Assembly: GCA_016703625.1 (NCBI GenBank)
Contig: JADJBP010000002.1
Coordinates: forward strand, 744,001-808,000
Direction: 5' to 3'
From: Chitinophagaceae bacterium
GTDB lineage: Bacteria > Bacteroidota > Bacteroidia > Chitinophagales > Chitinophagaceae
Length of the DNA: 64,000 bases
Below, piece after piece: positions 38,287 through 48,018 of the stretch. Both the position numbers and the translations under genes were made by a program. The notes beneath the pieces are model-generated. The model was not told where the DNA came from. It did no database searches and saw nothing but the letters and a program-made list of their open reading frames with translations. Every line of letters begins with the position of its first letter. Position 1 is the first letter of the stretch.

Positions 38287-38876
38287 ATGGCTAAGATCAA
38301 GCCCGGTAAAAATGCGAGTAAAAGAGACGTGATCACCAAAAAAGCTGCTGTTTTGTTTAAAAAAAGGGCTATTCTTCCACTTCCATGAGAGAACTGGCAG
38401 AAGCATTGGGTGTGGAAGCCCCGAGCCTGTATAATCATATTGGCAGCAAAAGTGAATTATTACAATCGATCTGCTTTAAAATTGCCAATGCATTTCTTGT
38501 ATACCTCGACACCGCCGAAAAAACAGCAACCAATTCCGTTACCATACTTGAAAAAGTGATCCGCTTTCACATTCGCATGATGCTGAATGAATTTGATGAA
38601 GTATATGTTGCCAATCATGAGTGGAAGCATTTAAAAGAACCTTATTTAAGCAACTTCCTGATCCAGCGGAGGGGTTATGAAAAAAGACTGGTCGTTTTAA
38701 TAGAGACCGGGATACGTGCAGGTGCTTTAAAAAAGAACAACCCCTATGTTGCTGTCTTAACCATTCTTGCCGCAGTAAGGGGCCTGGAGTTCTGGCAGCA
38801 GCACAAAAAGAATATCAGCAGCCAGGTACTGGAGGATGATATGGTTGAACATTTACTACATGGAATTATAAAATAG
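38287..38876 (+). CDS. TetR family regulator of the paa genes (one frameshift)
   Basis: From the ATG at 38287 the protein reads MAKIKPGKNASKRDVITKKA; one missing base in A7 at 38359-38365 separates AAVLFKK from the helix-turn-helix STSMRELAEALGVEAPSLYN and HIGSKSELLQSICF. The rest is a TetR ligand-binding domain (residues 60-196, AGALKKNNPYVAVLTILAAV). It starts 13 bases after the TAGTTTTG box and lies 5 bases before paaE, so it is in the same transcript. The expected inducer is phenylacetyl-CoA, by analogy with PaaR, not shown here. Confidence 0.88.
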
Positions 38877-38881
38877 ATCAT

Positions 38882-39957
38882 ATGGCTGTACATTTTCATA
38901 AACTGCGTGTAAAAGAAGTGAGGCGCGAAACACCCGAATGTGTTTCCATTGCTTTTGCTGTACCGGAATCATTGCAACACGAATTTATTTTTGAACCCGG
39001 GCAAAACATTACCATAAAAAAAGATTTTGATGGTGAAGAGGTACGCCGTTCCTATTCGATCTGTACTGCACCCTTTGAAAATGAATTGCGGGTTGCAGTA
39101 AAAAAGGTGGAAGGTGGAAAATTCTCCCGCTTTGCCAATACAGATCTGCAGGCAGGTGATGAGCTCGACGTATTACCGCCTACCGGTAAATTCAATACCA
39201 GGCTACAGGCTCAAAACAAAAAACAATACCTGGCCTTTGCGGCCGGAAGTGGTATAACCCCGGTCATTTCTATTATTAAAACAACGCTGCAGGCTGAACC
39301 GGTAAGCCGGTTCACGCTGGTTTTTGGCAACCGTGGCCGCAGTTCCATCATCTTTTTGAAGAACTGGAAGGCTTAAAGAACAAATACCTTGACCGTTTCA
39401 ATTTTATCAATATCCTCAGCCGGGAAAAAACAGATGCCCCGCTTAATTCCGGCAGGATTGACCATGATAAATTAACAGAATTAAAAAAACTTGTTGATTA
39501 TAAAAATACCGATGAATTCTTTATTTGCGGTCCCGAAGAAATGATCTTTTGTGTAAAGGATTTTTTAGAAACCGGCGGGATCGATAAAAAGAAAATACAC
39601 TTTGAATTATTTACTACACCCGGTCAGCAATTGGCTGCCGGCCAAAAGGAGTTGGCAGAAAATACAGGCGGACCATCCAGTAATATAACAGTAAAGCTTG
39701 ATGGCAGAAGCTTTGATTTTGAGCTGGGGTTTTACAGCGACAGTATCCTGGATGCTGCATTGAAACAGGGTGCCGACCTCCCCTTTGCCTGTAAAGGCGG
39801 GGTATGCTGTACCTGCAAGGCAAAACTGCTGGAAGGGGAAGTGAAAATGGATGTTAACTGGGGACTGGAACAGGAGGAAGTGGAGCAGGGTTATATCCTT
39901 ACCTGTCAATCACATCCAGTAACCGAAAAGGTTATAGTTGATTTTGATATAAAATAA
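38882..39957 (+). CDS. paaE: Phenylacetyl-CoA epoxidase reductase subunit (one frameshift)
   Basis: The protein delivers electrons from NADPH to the PaaABCD oxygenase. Domains: FAD-binding (VRRSYSICTAP, GGKFSRF), NAD-binding (YLAFAAGSGITPVISIIKTT) and a C-terminal plant-type 2Fe-2S ferredoxin with CKGGVCCTCKA and a distal Cys in YILTCQSHP. The frame breaks at T5 39353-39357 (one base missing); between 39376 and 39541 the other frame continues EELEGLKNKYLDRFNFIN and FFICGPEEMIF. Repaired length 358 residues. It is unusual that paaE precedes paaABCD. Confidence 0.92.
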
Positions 39958-40058
39958 TACCGGTTAAAAATTACAGCAGTACAAATATTTTCAGGCGCTA
40001 AGCCATCCTTTCCGGGATGCCGGTAAATATAAAACGGGTTTTCATTTTTAAACATATA

Positions 40059-40076
40059 AACTAACACTTGTTAGTT
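40059..40076. promoter_or_regulatory. Predicted TetR operator upstream of paaA
   Basis: AACTAACACTTGTTAGTT has complementary 8-base arms around a 2-base centre and matches the operator at 38254 in 14 of 18 positions. A -7-like TAATTTTA at 40085-40092 follows 8 bases later, so the protein would cover the -33 region. The start codon of paaA is at 40111. Confidence 0.78.
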
Positions 40077-40110
40077 AAATTTATTAATTTTACAACCTTA
40101 AACAAATCGT

Positions 40111-41058
40111 ATGCCTGTACAGGATTTTGAAAAAATATTCCAGGACAAGATCGATGCAGAGATCAAAATTGAACCCCGGGACTGGATGCCGGAAGCTTAC
40201 CGCAAAACAAATATCCGCCAGATAAGCCAGCATGCGCACAGCGAAGTGGTGGGTATGCTGCCCGAAGGCAACTGGATCAGCAGGGCGCCATCTTTAAAAC
40301 GAAAAGCCATCCTGATCGCCAAAGTGCAGGATGAAGCAGGGCATGGTCTGTATCTTTATTCGTCGGCCGAAACACTGGGAAGTTCGCGTGATGAAATGAT
40401 CGCCGACCTGCTCAGCGGAAAGGCAAAATACTCTTCCATTTTTAATTACCCCAGTTTAACCTGGGCCGACATGGGTGCCATTGGCTGGCTGGTTGACGGC
40501 GCAGCCATTTTAAACCAGGTAATGCTGTGCCGTACCTCGTATGGCCCTTATGCAAGGGCAATGGTGCGTATTTGTAAAGAAGAAAGTTTTCACCAGCGCC
40601 AGGGATTTGAAAGCTTGCTGGTTTTAAGCAAAGGGTCGGAAGAACAAAAAGCCATGTGCCAGGATGCGATTAACCGCTGGTGGTGGCCCAGCCTGATGAT
40701 GTTTGGCCCAAAGGATTCGGAAAGCACCAACAGCGACCAGAGCATGAAGTGGAAAATAAAAAGAAAAACAAATGATGAACTGCGGCAGCAATTTGTTGAC
40801 ATGATCGCCGTACAGGTAAAAGTATTGGGCATGACATTACCCGATGATAAACTAAAATGGAATGAAGCCAGGAAGCATTATGATTTCGGTGACATAAACT
40901 GGGATGAATTCTGGAACGTGGTGAAAGGTAATGGCCCCTGTAATAAACAACGCCTGGCAGCCCGGAACAAAGCACACGATGAAGGTGCCTGGGTGCGGGA
41001 AGCTGCAATGGTTTATGCATCGAAAAAAGCAAACCGCGAAAAACAGGAAGCAGCCTGA
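40111..41058 (+). CDS. paaA: 1,2-phenylacetyl-CoA epoxidase, catalytic subunit A
   Basis: The 315-residue catalytic subunit of the ring-epoxidising diiron enzyme. It carries the iron ligand motifs: Glu in HAHSEVVGM, DEAGH (ExxH) and KEESFHQRQGF. PaaA converts phenylacetyl-CoA to the ring 1,2-epoxide together with PaaC, PaaB and PaaE. No lesion. Distances in the operon are short (25 bases to paaB). Confidence 0.96.
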   Translation: MPVQDFEKIFQDKIDAEIKIEPRDWMPEAYRKTNIRQISQHAHSEVVGMLPEGNWISRAPSLKRKAILIAKVQDEAGHGLYLYSSAETLGSSRDEMIADLLSGKAKYSSIFNYPSLTWADMGAIGWLVDGAAILNQVMLCRTSYGPYARAMVRICKEESFHQRQGFESLLVLSKGSEEQKAMCQDAINRWWWPSLMMFGPKDSESTNSDQSMKWKIKRKTNDELRQQFVDMIAVQVKVLGMTLPDDKLKWNEARKHYDFGDINWDEFWNVVKGNGPCNKQRLAARNKAHDEGAWVREAAMVYASKKANREKQEAA

Positions 41059-41083
41059 TCATTTAAAAAATCAACAATACAAC

Positions 41084-41467
41084 ATGAACATACAGATCAG
41101 AAAATATTATTATGGCGACATCCCCGAAGATAATGCAGGTGGCAGTGAATCAAAAGAATCCAAAGTTTCTCCGGCAACCGGCGGAGGTGGCAACTGGCCC
41201 TTATGGGAAGTGTTCATCCGAAGTAAACAAGGCCTCGATCACAAACATGTAGGCAGCCTGCATGCTGCAGATGCAGCCATGGCCATTGAAAACGCAAGAG
41301 ACGTTTATACCAGGAGACAGGAGGGCGTAAGCATCTGGGTTGTGGAAAGTAAATTCATCACCGCATCTAATCCCGAAGAAGCCGGGGAACTGTATGAACC
41401 CGCGGCAGACAAGATCTACCGCCACCCTACTTTTTATGAACTGCCCGATGAGGTTGGACATATGTGA
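41084..41467 (+). CDS. paaB: 1,2-phenylacetyl-CoA epoxidase subunit B
   Basis: The ATG at 41084 gives a 127-residue protein, longer than the 95 residues in E. coli because of an N-terminal extension MNIQIRKYYYGDIPEDNAGG. The core WPLWEVFIRSKQGLDHKHVG, LHAADAAMAIENARDVYTRR, SIWVVESKFI is typical PaaB, which bridges the PaaAC heterodimers. An upstream in-frame start would overlap paaA and is not needed. Confidence 0.93.
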   Translation: MNIQIRKYYYGDIPEDNAGGSESKESKVSPATGGGGNWPLWEVFIRSKQGLDHKHVGSLHAADAAMAIENARDVYTRRQEGVSIWVVESKFITASNPEEAGELYEPAADKIYRHPTFYELPDEVGHM

Positions 41468-41488
41468 CCGCTGATTAAAAGATTAAAA

Positions 41489-42253
41489 ATGATTTCGCAG
41501 ATGAACAGTTCGCTAATAGATTATATACAACACCTGGCAGACAATGCATTGATCATGGCCCAGCGCAATGCCGAATGGTGCGGCCATGGGCCGGTACTGG
41601 AACAGGATATTGCGATCACCAATATTTCGCTTGACCTGTTGGGACAGTCCAGGAATTTTTACCAGTATGCAGCACAATTAATAAATGAATCTGAAAAATC
41701 AGATGAGGCCACTGAAGATTCACTTGCCTATTTAAGAACTGAAAGAGCATTTAAGAACTGTTTCCTGGCAGAACAACCAAATGGCGACTGGGCACAAACC
41801 GTATTACGCCAGTTTTTTTTCAGCGCTTACCAGTTCCTGTTATACAAAAAATTACAGGATAATACAGATGAACAGATCGCTGCCATTGCAGCCAAAGCGC
41901 TTAAAGAAGTTACCTATCACCTGCGCTGGAGCAGTGAATGGGTTATCCGTTTGGGCGACGGTACCGAAGAAAGTCATCAACGAATGTTAACAGCCATCGA
42001 TGAACTGTGGCAATATACCGGTGAATTATTTATGCCGGCAGCATATGAACTGGAATCCGGTTTTGATGTAAGTTCTTTAAAAGATGACTGGTTTAATAAA
42101 GTGGTCGCAGTATTTGAAGAAGCAACATTACCTGTCCCCGAAAAATGTTTTATGCAAACCGGGGGTAAAACAGGTATTCATACCGAACACCTGGGTTTTA
42201 TTTTAGCAGAAATGCAATATCTGCAGCGAACCTATCCAAATGCCGAATGGTAA
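41489..42253 (+). CDS. paaC: 1,2-phenylacetyl-CoA epoxidase subunit C
   Basis: The 254-residue structural subunit, homologous to PaaA but without iron. It has LIMAQRNAEWCGHGPVLEQD, ISLDLLGQSRNFYQYAA, ERAFKNCFLAEQPNGDWAQT and VTYHLRWSSEWVIRLGDGTE, all typical. It overlaps paaD by 7 bases. Confidence 0.96.
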   Translation: MISQMNSSLIDYIQHLADNALIMAQRNAEWCGHGPVLEQDIAITNISLDLLGQSRNFYQYAAQLINESEKSDEATEDSLAYLRTERAFKNCFLAEQPNGDWAQTVLRQFFFSAYQFLLYKKLQDNTDEQIAAIAAKALKEVTYHLRWSSEWVIRLGDGTEESHQRMLTAIDELWQYTGELFMPAAYELESGFDVSSLKDDWFNKVVAVFEEATLPVPEKCFMQTGGKTGIHTEHLGFILAEMQYLQRTYPNAEW

Positions 42254-42747
42254 CCTCATCAAACATAGAAACTAAAAAGATCTGGACAATCCTGGAACAG
42301 GTTACTGATCCGGAAATACCTGTTTTAACCATTGCTGACCTGGGCATTGTAAGGGATGTGAAAATTAACGGTGATGAAGTTGAGATCATCATTACCCCCA
42401 CTTATACCGGTTGCCCCGCCATGGATATGATTGCGATGAACATTAAACTGGCCTTGCTTGAAAACGGGTATTCCAATATTAAGATCAGTTCTGTTTTGGC
42501 ACCCGCCTGGACAACAGACTGGATGACTGAAGATGGAAAAAGGAAATTAAAGGAATATGGAATTGCGCCGCCGCAATCTGAGTCGGGACCCCGCAAATGG
42601 CGGGGGCCTGAATCATTTCATGTACAATGCCCGCAATGCAATTCTTCCAATACCAGGTGCATCAGTGAATTTGGGAGCACCGCCTGTAAATCATTATACC
42701 AGTGTAACGACTGCAAAGAACCATTTGATTATTTTAAGTGTCACTAA
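42247..42747 (+). CDS. paaD: PaaD-like iron-sulfur assembly protein
   Basis: The 166-residue protein has an N-terminal MIP18/DUF59 domain (EQVTDPEIPVLTIADLGIVR, TYTGCPAMDMI) and a C-terminal zinc-binding-like Cys cluster (CPQCNSSNTRC ... CKSLYQCNDCKEPFDYFKC). In E. coli PaaD is needed for assembly of the 2Fe-2S cluster of PaaE. Last gene of the compact paaABCD set. Confidence 0.94.
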   Translation: MVTSSNIETKKIWTILEQVTDPEIPVLTIADLGIVRDVKINGDEVEIIITPTYTGCPAMDMIAMNIKLALLENGYSNIKISSVLAPAWTTDWMTEDGKRKLKEYGIAPPQSESGPRKWRGPESFHVQCPQCNSSNTRCISEFGSTACKSLYQCNDCKEPFDYFKCH

Positions 42748-42758
42748 AACACGGGCAG

Positions 42759-43313
42759 CTAATCTTTAATTTTGAAATTATATTTTCCCCTGATCTCACC
42801 TGACCCTTTTTTATCCCAAACCCTGAATTTAACCACAAATGCATCGAGGCCGGGATCAGCCTGCCTGATAACTGCAGAAAGACTAATGAACTTTGCATCT
42901 TCCATATCTACCCCGGTAACTTCATAATCCTTAAAAATATCATCTGCATTTACCACAACCTTTCCTGCTGAAGTGGATATTCTTTCTGAAGCACCGATAA
43001 AAGATTTCCCGTTTTCCTTAACCCAGCCGGTATCCAGTTTTATGATCACATAAATTTTTTCCCCGATCCGGGTGATGTTCTCTGTCAGTATATTATTTTT
43101 AGCATCAACGAGGTATGCTTCTTTAAGTTTAACACCGGATGCTTCCAGGTCAATATCATTTTTTATGACTGCTCCATGCAGGGCATTATTATCAGCAGAA
43201 GTAACCACTTTTGTTTTTGTTGCCGTTTTTTCATCGCCTGCAGAACTTTTAAATTCGCAACCGCAAGCCAGGATGGCCATCATACAGCAATAACAAAAAA
43301 TTCCTTTTCTCAT
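42759..43313 (-). CDS. Lipoprotein in the paa region
   Basis: The 184-residue product has a signal peptide MRKGIFCYCCMMAILACGC with a lipobox ending in Cys (LACGC). The mature domain (LDTGWVKENGKSFIGASERI, KVVVNADDIFKDYEVTGVD) is a beta-rich single domain without a family I recognise. It is antisense to the paa genes and convergent with paaD, so it is not part of the operon. Confidence 0.65.
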   Translation of the reverse strand: MRKGIFCYCCMMAILACGCEFKSSAGDEKTATKTKVVTSADNNALHGAVIKNDIDLEASGVKLKEAYLVDAKNNILTENITRIGEKIYVIIKLDTGWVKENGKSFIGASERISTSAGKVVVNADDIFKDYEVTGVDMEDAKFISLSAVIRQADPGLDAFVVKFRVWDKKGSGEIRGKYNFKIKD

Positions 43314-43390
43314 ATGCTTATTGTTTTACCTGGACAAAATATATAAAATATTTAAGGATAATTAGCTTTCGATAACTTAAATTTATAGCC

Positions 43391-44032
43391 ATGGATATTT
43401 CAATATACTTTGAAGAAGCAGCACAGGTTTCTGTTGCATTTGTTATCGGCGCCATCATTGGCCTTGAGAGGGAGTTCAGAAGCAAGCCCGCCGGGTTCAG
43501 GACCATGATCCTGATCTGTGTTGGCTCCTGCCTGTATACCATTATATCAAAAGAAACGGGGGCCGATAATGCAGACAGGATCGCCAGCAATATCGTAACC
43601 GGTATTGGTTTTATTGGTGCAGGAGTGATTTTTAAAGAAGGCATAACCGTTAATGGTTTAACCACTGCAGCACTCATTTGGGTAACCGCGGCTTTGGGCA
43701 TGGCTATCGGGTATCACAATTACCCACTGGCCATCGTGGTATCCAGCATGGTGGTGATCACTTTGTTTGTGCTTGAGCCTGTACACCGGATCATCAACAA
43801 ATTTCACAAGGTTAAGGATTATAAGATCCGTACCATTGAACTGGGTAATAATTTCAATGCCGAGCTGGAAGATTTTTTTAAGTACCATGGCCTTACCTAC
43901 AGGTGTATGAAATTTACAAAAGAGAATAATGATGCCATTTATTTATACCGGGTTGGTTCACCCAACAGAAATTATGACCTGGTAAGCCAGTTTTTACTGA
44001 ACCATAAGGATGTTAAAAGTTTTGAAGTTTAA
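43391..44032 (+). CDS. MgtC/SapB family membrane protein
   Basis: The 213-residue protein has the MgtC domain: VAFVIGAIIGLEREFRSKPA, GFRTMILICVGSCLYTII, RIASNIVTGIGFIGAGVIFK and LTTAALIWVTAALGMAIGY, with four membrane helices, then a cytoplasmic ACT-like tail. MgtC proteins adjust ATP synthase or magnesium-related physiology. It lies between the paaD and paaG genes; the link to phenylacetate is unclear. Confidence 0.9.
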   Translation: MDISIYFEEAAQVSVAFVIGAIIGLEREFRSKPAGFRTMILICVGSCLYTIISKETGADNADRIASNIVTGIGFIGAGVIFKEGITVNGLTTAALIWVTAALGMAIGYHNYPLAIVVSSMVVITLFVLEPVHRIINKFHKVKDYKIRTIELGNNFNAELEDFFKYHGLTYRCMKFTKENNDAIYLYRVGSPNRNYDLVSQFLLNHKDVKSFEV

Positions 44033-44065
44033 GAACACCATTTTTAATATATAATTTGATCAAAG

Positions 44066-44843
44066 ATGTCTTCCATTTTATTCGAAATAAAAAATGCTGT
44101 TGCCTACATCACATTGAACCGCCCCGAAAAATTCAATTCCTTTAACAGGGAAATGGCCCTGCTGCTGCAGGCAAAACTGGATGAAGCGGCTTCCCTGCAT
44201 GAAGTGCGTGCTGTATATATAACGGGATCCGGTAAAGCCTTTTGTGCCGGCCAGGATATCAGCGAATTGGTGGGTGAACATAAAATTGAGATCAGGCAAA
44301 TTTTATCGGAACATTATAATCCCATTGTAAGGCGGATCAGGAACATGCCAAAACCTGTGGTGGCAGCCGTTAACGGCGTTGCAGCGGGCGCCGGGGCCAA
44401 TATGGCGCTCTGTTGCGATGTGGTGCTGACAGCCACATCCGCCTCTTTCATACAGGCATTCTGTAAGATCGGTTTGATACCGGACAGTGGCGGCACTTTT
44501 ACCCTGCCGCGTTTAATTGGCTGGCAAAAAGCCAGTGCTCTAATGATGACCGGTGATAAGGTATCGGCAACCGATGCCGAAAAAATGGGCATGGTCTATA
44601 AGGTTTTTGCAGATGAAATTTTTTGAAGCAGAAAGTAAAAAGATCGTGCAAACACTTTCTCAAATGCCTACAAAGGGACTTGCTTACACCAAGCATGTAT
44701 TAAACCAGTCCTTTTTTAATCCCTGGGAAGAACAACTGGCCCTGGAAGACCAATACCAGCAGAAAGCAGCAAAGACGTATGATTATACCGAAGGAATAAA
44801 GTCGTTTTTAGAAAAACGGGCTCCTGATTTTAAAGGCAAATAA
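44066..44843 (+). CDS. paaG: PaaG-type enoyl-CoA isomerase/hydratase (one frameshift)
   Basis: Crotonase-fold enzyme, 259 residues once repaired. The oxyanion hole segment FCAGQDISELVG, PVVAAVNGVAAGAGANMALC and FIQAFCKIGLIPDSGGTFTL are typical of PaaG, 2-(1,2-epoxy-1,2-dihydrophenyl)acetyl-CoA isomerase, which turns the epoxide into the oxepin. The frame breaks at T6 44619-44624 (one T too many); the rest continues EAESKKIVQTLSQMPTKGLA to the stop at 44841. The start ATG is 33 bases behind mgtC. Confidence 0.87.
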
Positions 44844-44906
44844 AAATATTCAATGTTCAACGGCCAATTTTCAATATTCAAATTCGTTAGCTTTCCACTT
44901 TGAATA

Positions 44907-44958
44907 CCTGCCTGCCGGCCTTGCTCCGGCTGAAGCTATGCGAAGGCGAGCAGGCAGG
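44907..44958. repeat. 52-base dispersed repeat, copy 2
   Basis: It runs from CCTGCCTGCCGGCC to GGCGAGCAGGCAGG and is the reverse complement of the element at 34185 with one base difference and one extra G. The flanks are AT-rich, with TTCAATGTTCAA-type tracts. Confidence 0.85.
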
Positions 44959-44999
44959 TTGTTTATTGAGCATTGATTATTGAACATTAAAAAGCAATT

Positions 45000-45422
45000 A
45001 TGAATACAACACCAGAGCAGGTAGTAAACCATATGATGGAAAATGATCTGTTCAGCCAGTGGCTGGGTATTGAAATACTGGAAATAAAGGAAGGTTACAG
45101 TAAAATAAAAATGACGGTACGCAAAGAAATGATCAATGGCTTTGGAATTGTACATGGCGGCATTGCCTTCTCTTTATCCGACAGTGCTTTTGCATTTGCC
45201 TGTAATAACCGGAATGTTTTGTCTGTGGCACTGGATACCTCAATTAATTTTACCAAACCGGTTCATATCGGCGATATTCTTACAGCAGAAGCTAAAGAAC
45301 TGCAAAATGGTAAAAGCACGGGCCTATATCATATTACCATCACCAATCAAAATGACCATACCGTGGCCCTGTTTAAAGGCACCTGTTTTAGAACAAATAA
45401 ATCATTGATCCCAAAAATGTGA
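45000..45422 (+). CDS. paaI: Hydroxyphenylacetyl-CoA thioesterase
   Basis: The 140-residue hotdog-fold thioesterase removes toxic or stalled CoA esters in the phenylacetate pathway. It has NGFGIVHGGIAFSLSDSAFA with catalytic Asp and HGG motif and TSINFTKPVHIGDILTAEAK. It follows the repeat at 44907, 156 bases after paaG. Confidence 0.9.
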   Translation: MNTTPEQVVNHMMENDLFSQWLGIEILEIKEGYSKIKMTVRKEMINGFGIVHGGIAFSLSDSAFAFACNNRNVLSVALDTSINFTKPVHIGDILTAEAKELQNGKSTGLYHITITNQNDHTVALFKGTCFRTNKSLIPKM

Positions 45423-45775
45423 AAGATTCTCTGAAAAAATTAAGACAGATTTTCTATGCAGATTAAATTATAATTCATTTTAATTAAATATATTTTACAC
45501 CAAACAATAAACAAAGCCTATATTTTTCATTAAGTTATATTAATTTTAAAATGCAGCACGAAATTAATTTCAAAAAAAGTTTGGTTTGATCAGGATAATT
45601 TCTAATTTTACATTTCTGAAATCAAACATATCCCTCCAAAGATCATTGCTTTAAATTTTTAAAGCACACTTACAAGAAAAAAACACTTCATCCATCATCC
45701 TTTCCGGTAAGCCGTTCCATCTTCTATTTAAACCGTAGTTGCTGAATACCTCTTTTAATCATAAACCACGGAAAA
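45423..45775. other. 353-base AT-rich gap
   Basis: No coding frame. It holds a promoter (45580-45610) and a long 5' leader of the T9SS protein gene. Confidence 0.5.
45580..45610 (+). promoter_or_regulatory. Possible promoter of the T9SS protein gene
   Basis: TTTG at 45580-45583 and TAATTTTA at 45603-45610 have a 19-base spacer, close to the Bacteroidota consensus. The transcript would have a leader of about 160 bases. Confidence 0.5.
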
Positions 45776-47823
45776 ATGAAAAAGTTTACCTCAAAAAGGA
45801 ATTTTATTCCTATGTTATTACTGGCTATTGCCAGCTCATTCTGTTATTTACCTTCATTTGCACAACCAACAGTTACGCTTAATCCATCCACAACCCAAAC
45901 CGTTGTTCTCGGTAATACGTTGAGTTTAACAGCCAGCAGGAACAGTAATGGTAACTGGCCCGGAGGAAACAATAATTTTACATTTACCTGGAGCTCAACC
46001 GGGCCTGCAGGTGTAAGTTTTACCAATAACCCAGGGAGCGGGGGAAGCAGTTCCAGTACGGTTGCCTCATTCTCTGCCATTGGAACATACACCATTTCCT
46101 GTTTGGTTCAGGAAGGCGGCGGCGGCCTGAGTGCAACTTCAGCTCCAACAACGGTGAATGTTGTTGCAGCTACCGTAACCCTTAACCCGGATACCACACA
46201 ATTTGCTATCGCTGGCGGATCCATAACTTTTACAGCCACGGCGGTACTTCCTGGATCAGGCACCATTATATATACATGGATGGCCATTTCAGCAAATATT
46301 CCTACAGGAAACAGCAATACAAAAAATATCAGTTTTCCAAATGCAGGTGCTTATACTGTTTCGGTTACAGCAACCAGGAGCAATAACCCGGCACATACAG
46401 CCACTTCCGGTCCTGTACCTGTTGTTGTTTATGCAGTACCATCAGCCAATTTATGGGCAACCTCATCCAGTGGTACCAGGATATCCAGTTTTGCAGTAAT
46501 AAACGGTCTTTACTCTGCAGGGGCTACTAATATTTTTACACCTACTTTCCCGGGCGGAACTACCGGTGGCACCACAACCGCCGCTTTAGGAAAAGTTCAG
46601 CCGGGCATTTTTACTGGTTGCCAAATACCAGCGGAAACAATGGTATCGTGGAAGTATTTGGCGCTGCATCAGACGGAACCGGTACAACCCTGGTAGGTAC
46701 GCTGGACCTGAATGGTTCAAGTAATTCCAGTTTGGGTTTTGTACGTTTGGGAATGGGTCCCGACGGAAGGGGATGGATACTTGCCGGCAATGGTTCTGCA
46801 AATTTAATATTAGCATCCTTTTTATCAAATGGCTTAAACCCGGTTTCCATTACCCTTGAAGACGGTTCTGTGGACCTGGTTGGCGGATCCAACTCTACTT
46901 TCCAGAACGGCGACCTGTGTATTTTAGGCAATGGTGACATATATGCTTTGGCTAATAACGGTGGCGGTGTAACGCAGATCTTTATCGGGAAACCCACCGG
47001 CAGCACAACAACCCTCACTAAAAAATGGGACCTTGTAAATGATGCCGATGCTCCTTTTACCGGTTCAGTGAATGGTGTTGCTTTTGATCCCTTTGGATCT
47101 TTGTATATCAGCACCGCCGACGGTTTGTATTATATAAACCAGTCAACGGTAAAGAGCACAATACCTATACCAACAGTACAATGTGTTCTGGTAAGGTCAC
47201 AAACCGGTTTACAGGACCTGGCTTCCAATTATTTCCCGGAATTCACCACTCTGCCGGTAACCCTCTTAAGCTTTTCAGGTACTTATAAAAATGATATCAC
47301 ATCGCTGACCTGGAAAAGTGAAAATGAGATCAATTTCAGTCATTTTGAAATTGAGCGAAGCAGTGACGGCGTTAATTATATCAACATCGGGTCTAAAACA
47401 CCGGTACCAGGTAACGGCAGTGCGTCTGTTTATCAATTTGCCGATAACCTGTCTGCCGTAAGCGGAACGGTATTTTATTACCGCCTGAAAATGATCGACA
47501 TCGATCACAAATTCAAATACAGCAATGTTATCCTGGTTAGAAAGGATGTAAAAAACACTGCTGGTATTTCGCTGAGTCCAAACCCGGTTGTCAATAAAAC
47601 CGCAACACTGCGCATAACCTCTGCCGTTGCAGGCAAAATAGATATCCGAATTGTTGACCTGGCCGGTAAAGTTGTTTTACAACAGCAAAACATGGTAAAC
47701 CCGGGCACAAACAGTATTTCACTGAACAATCTTGACCGGGCACAAAAAGGTATGTATATACTTCAAATCAATAATAATAGGGATGAAGTTTTCAGCGATT
47801 ACAACGTTTTCTCACGTGGTTAA
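45776..47823 (+). CDS. Secreted PKD-like protein with T9SS sorting domain (one frameshift)
   Basis: A signal peptide (FIPMLLLAIASSFCYLPSFA) leads to two PKD/Ig-like repeats (VTLNPSTTQTVVLGNTLSLT and VTLNPDTTQFAIAGGSITFT). The frame breaks in T5 at 46608-46612 (one T missing) and resumes with WLPNTSGNNGIVEVFGAASD, a beta-propeller-like part (DLVGGSNSTFQNGDLCILGN). The C-terminus has a fibronectin-like segment and a type A sorting domain (GISLSPNPVVNKTATLRI ... GMYILQINNN). Exported by the type IX system. Repaired length about 682 residues. It sits between paaI and paaY. Confidence 0.85.
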
Positions 47824-48018
47824 ACCTTCGTTAATAAAAACAGCATGTTTTCAACCTGGGTATATAACAAACCCTTCTAAAGAACCCAAGAGACCTTTGA
47901 ATTGCAACCTGGAAGGTTTTGAATTTTGTATTACGGTACACGACCCGCTGAAAGAATCGGATTCCGGAAAGCTGGAATAATAAAATGTTCGGCCTAACTT
48001 TAATTGAAAATAAAAAAT

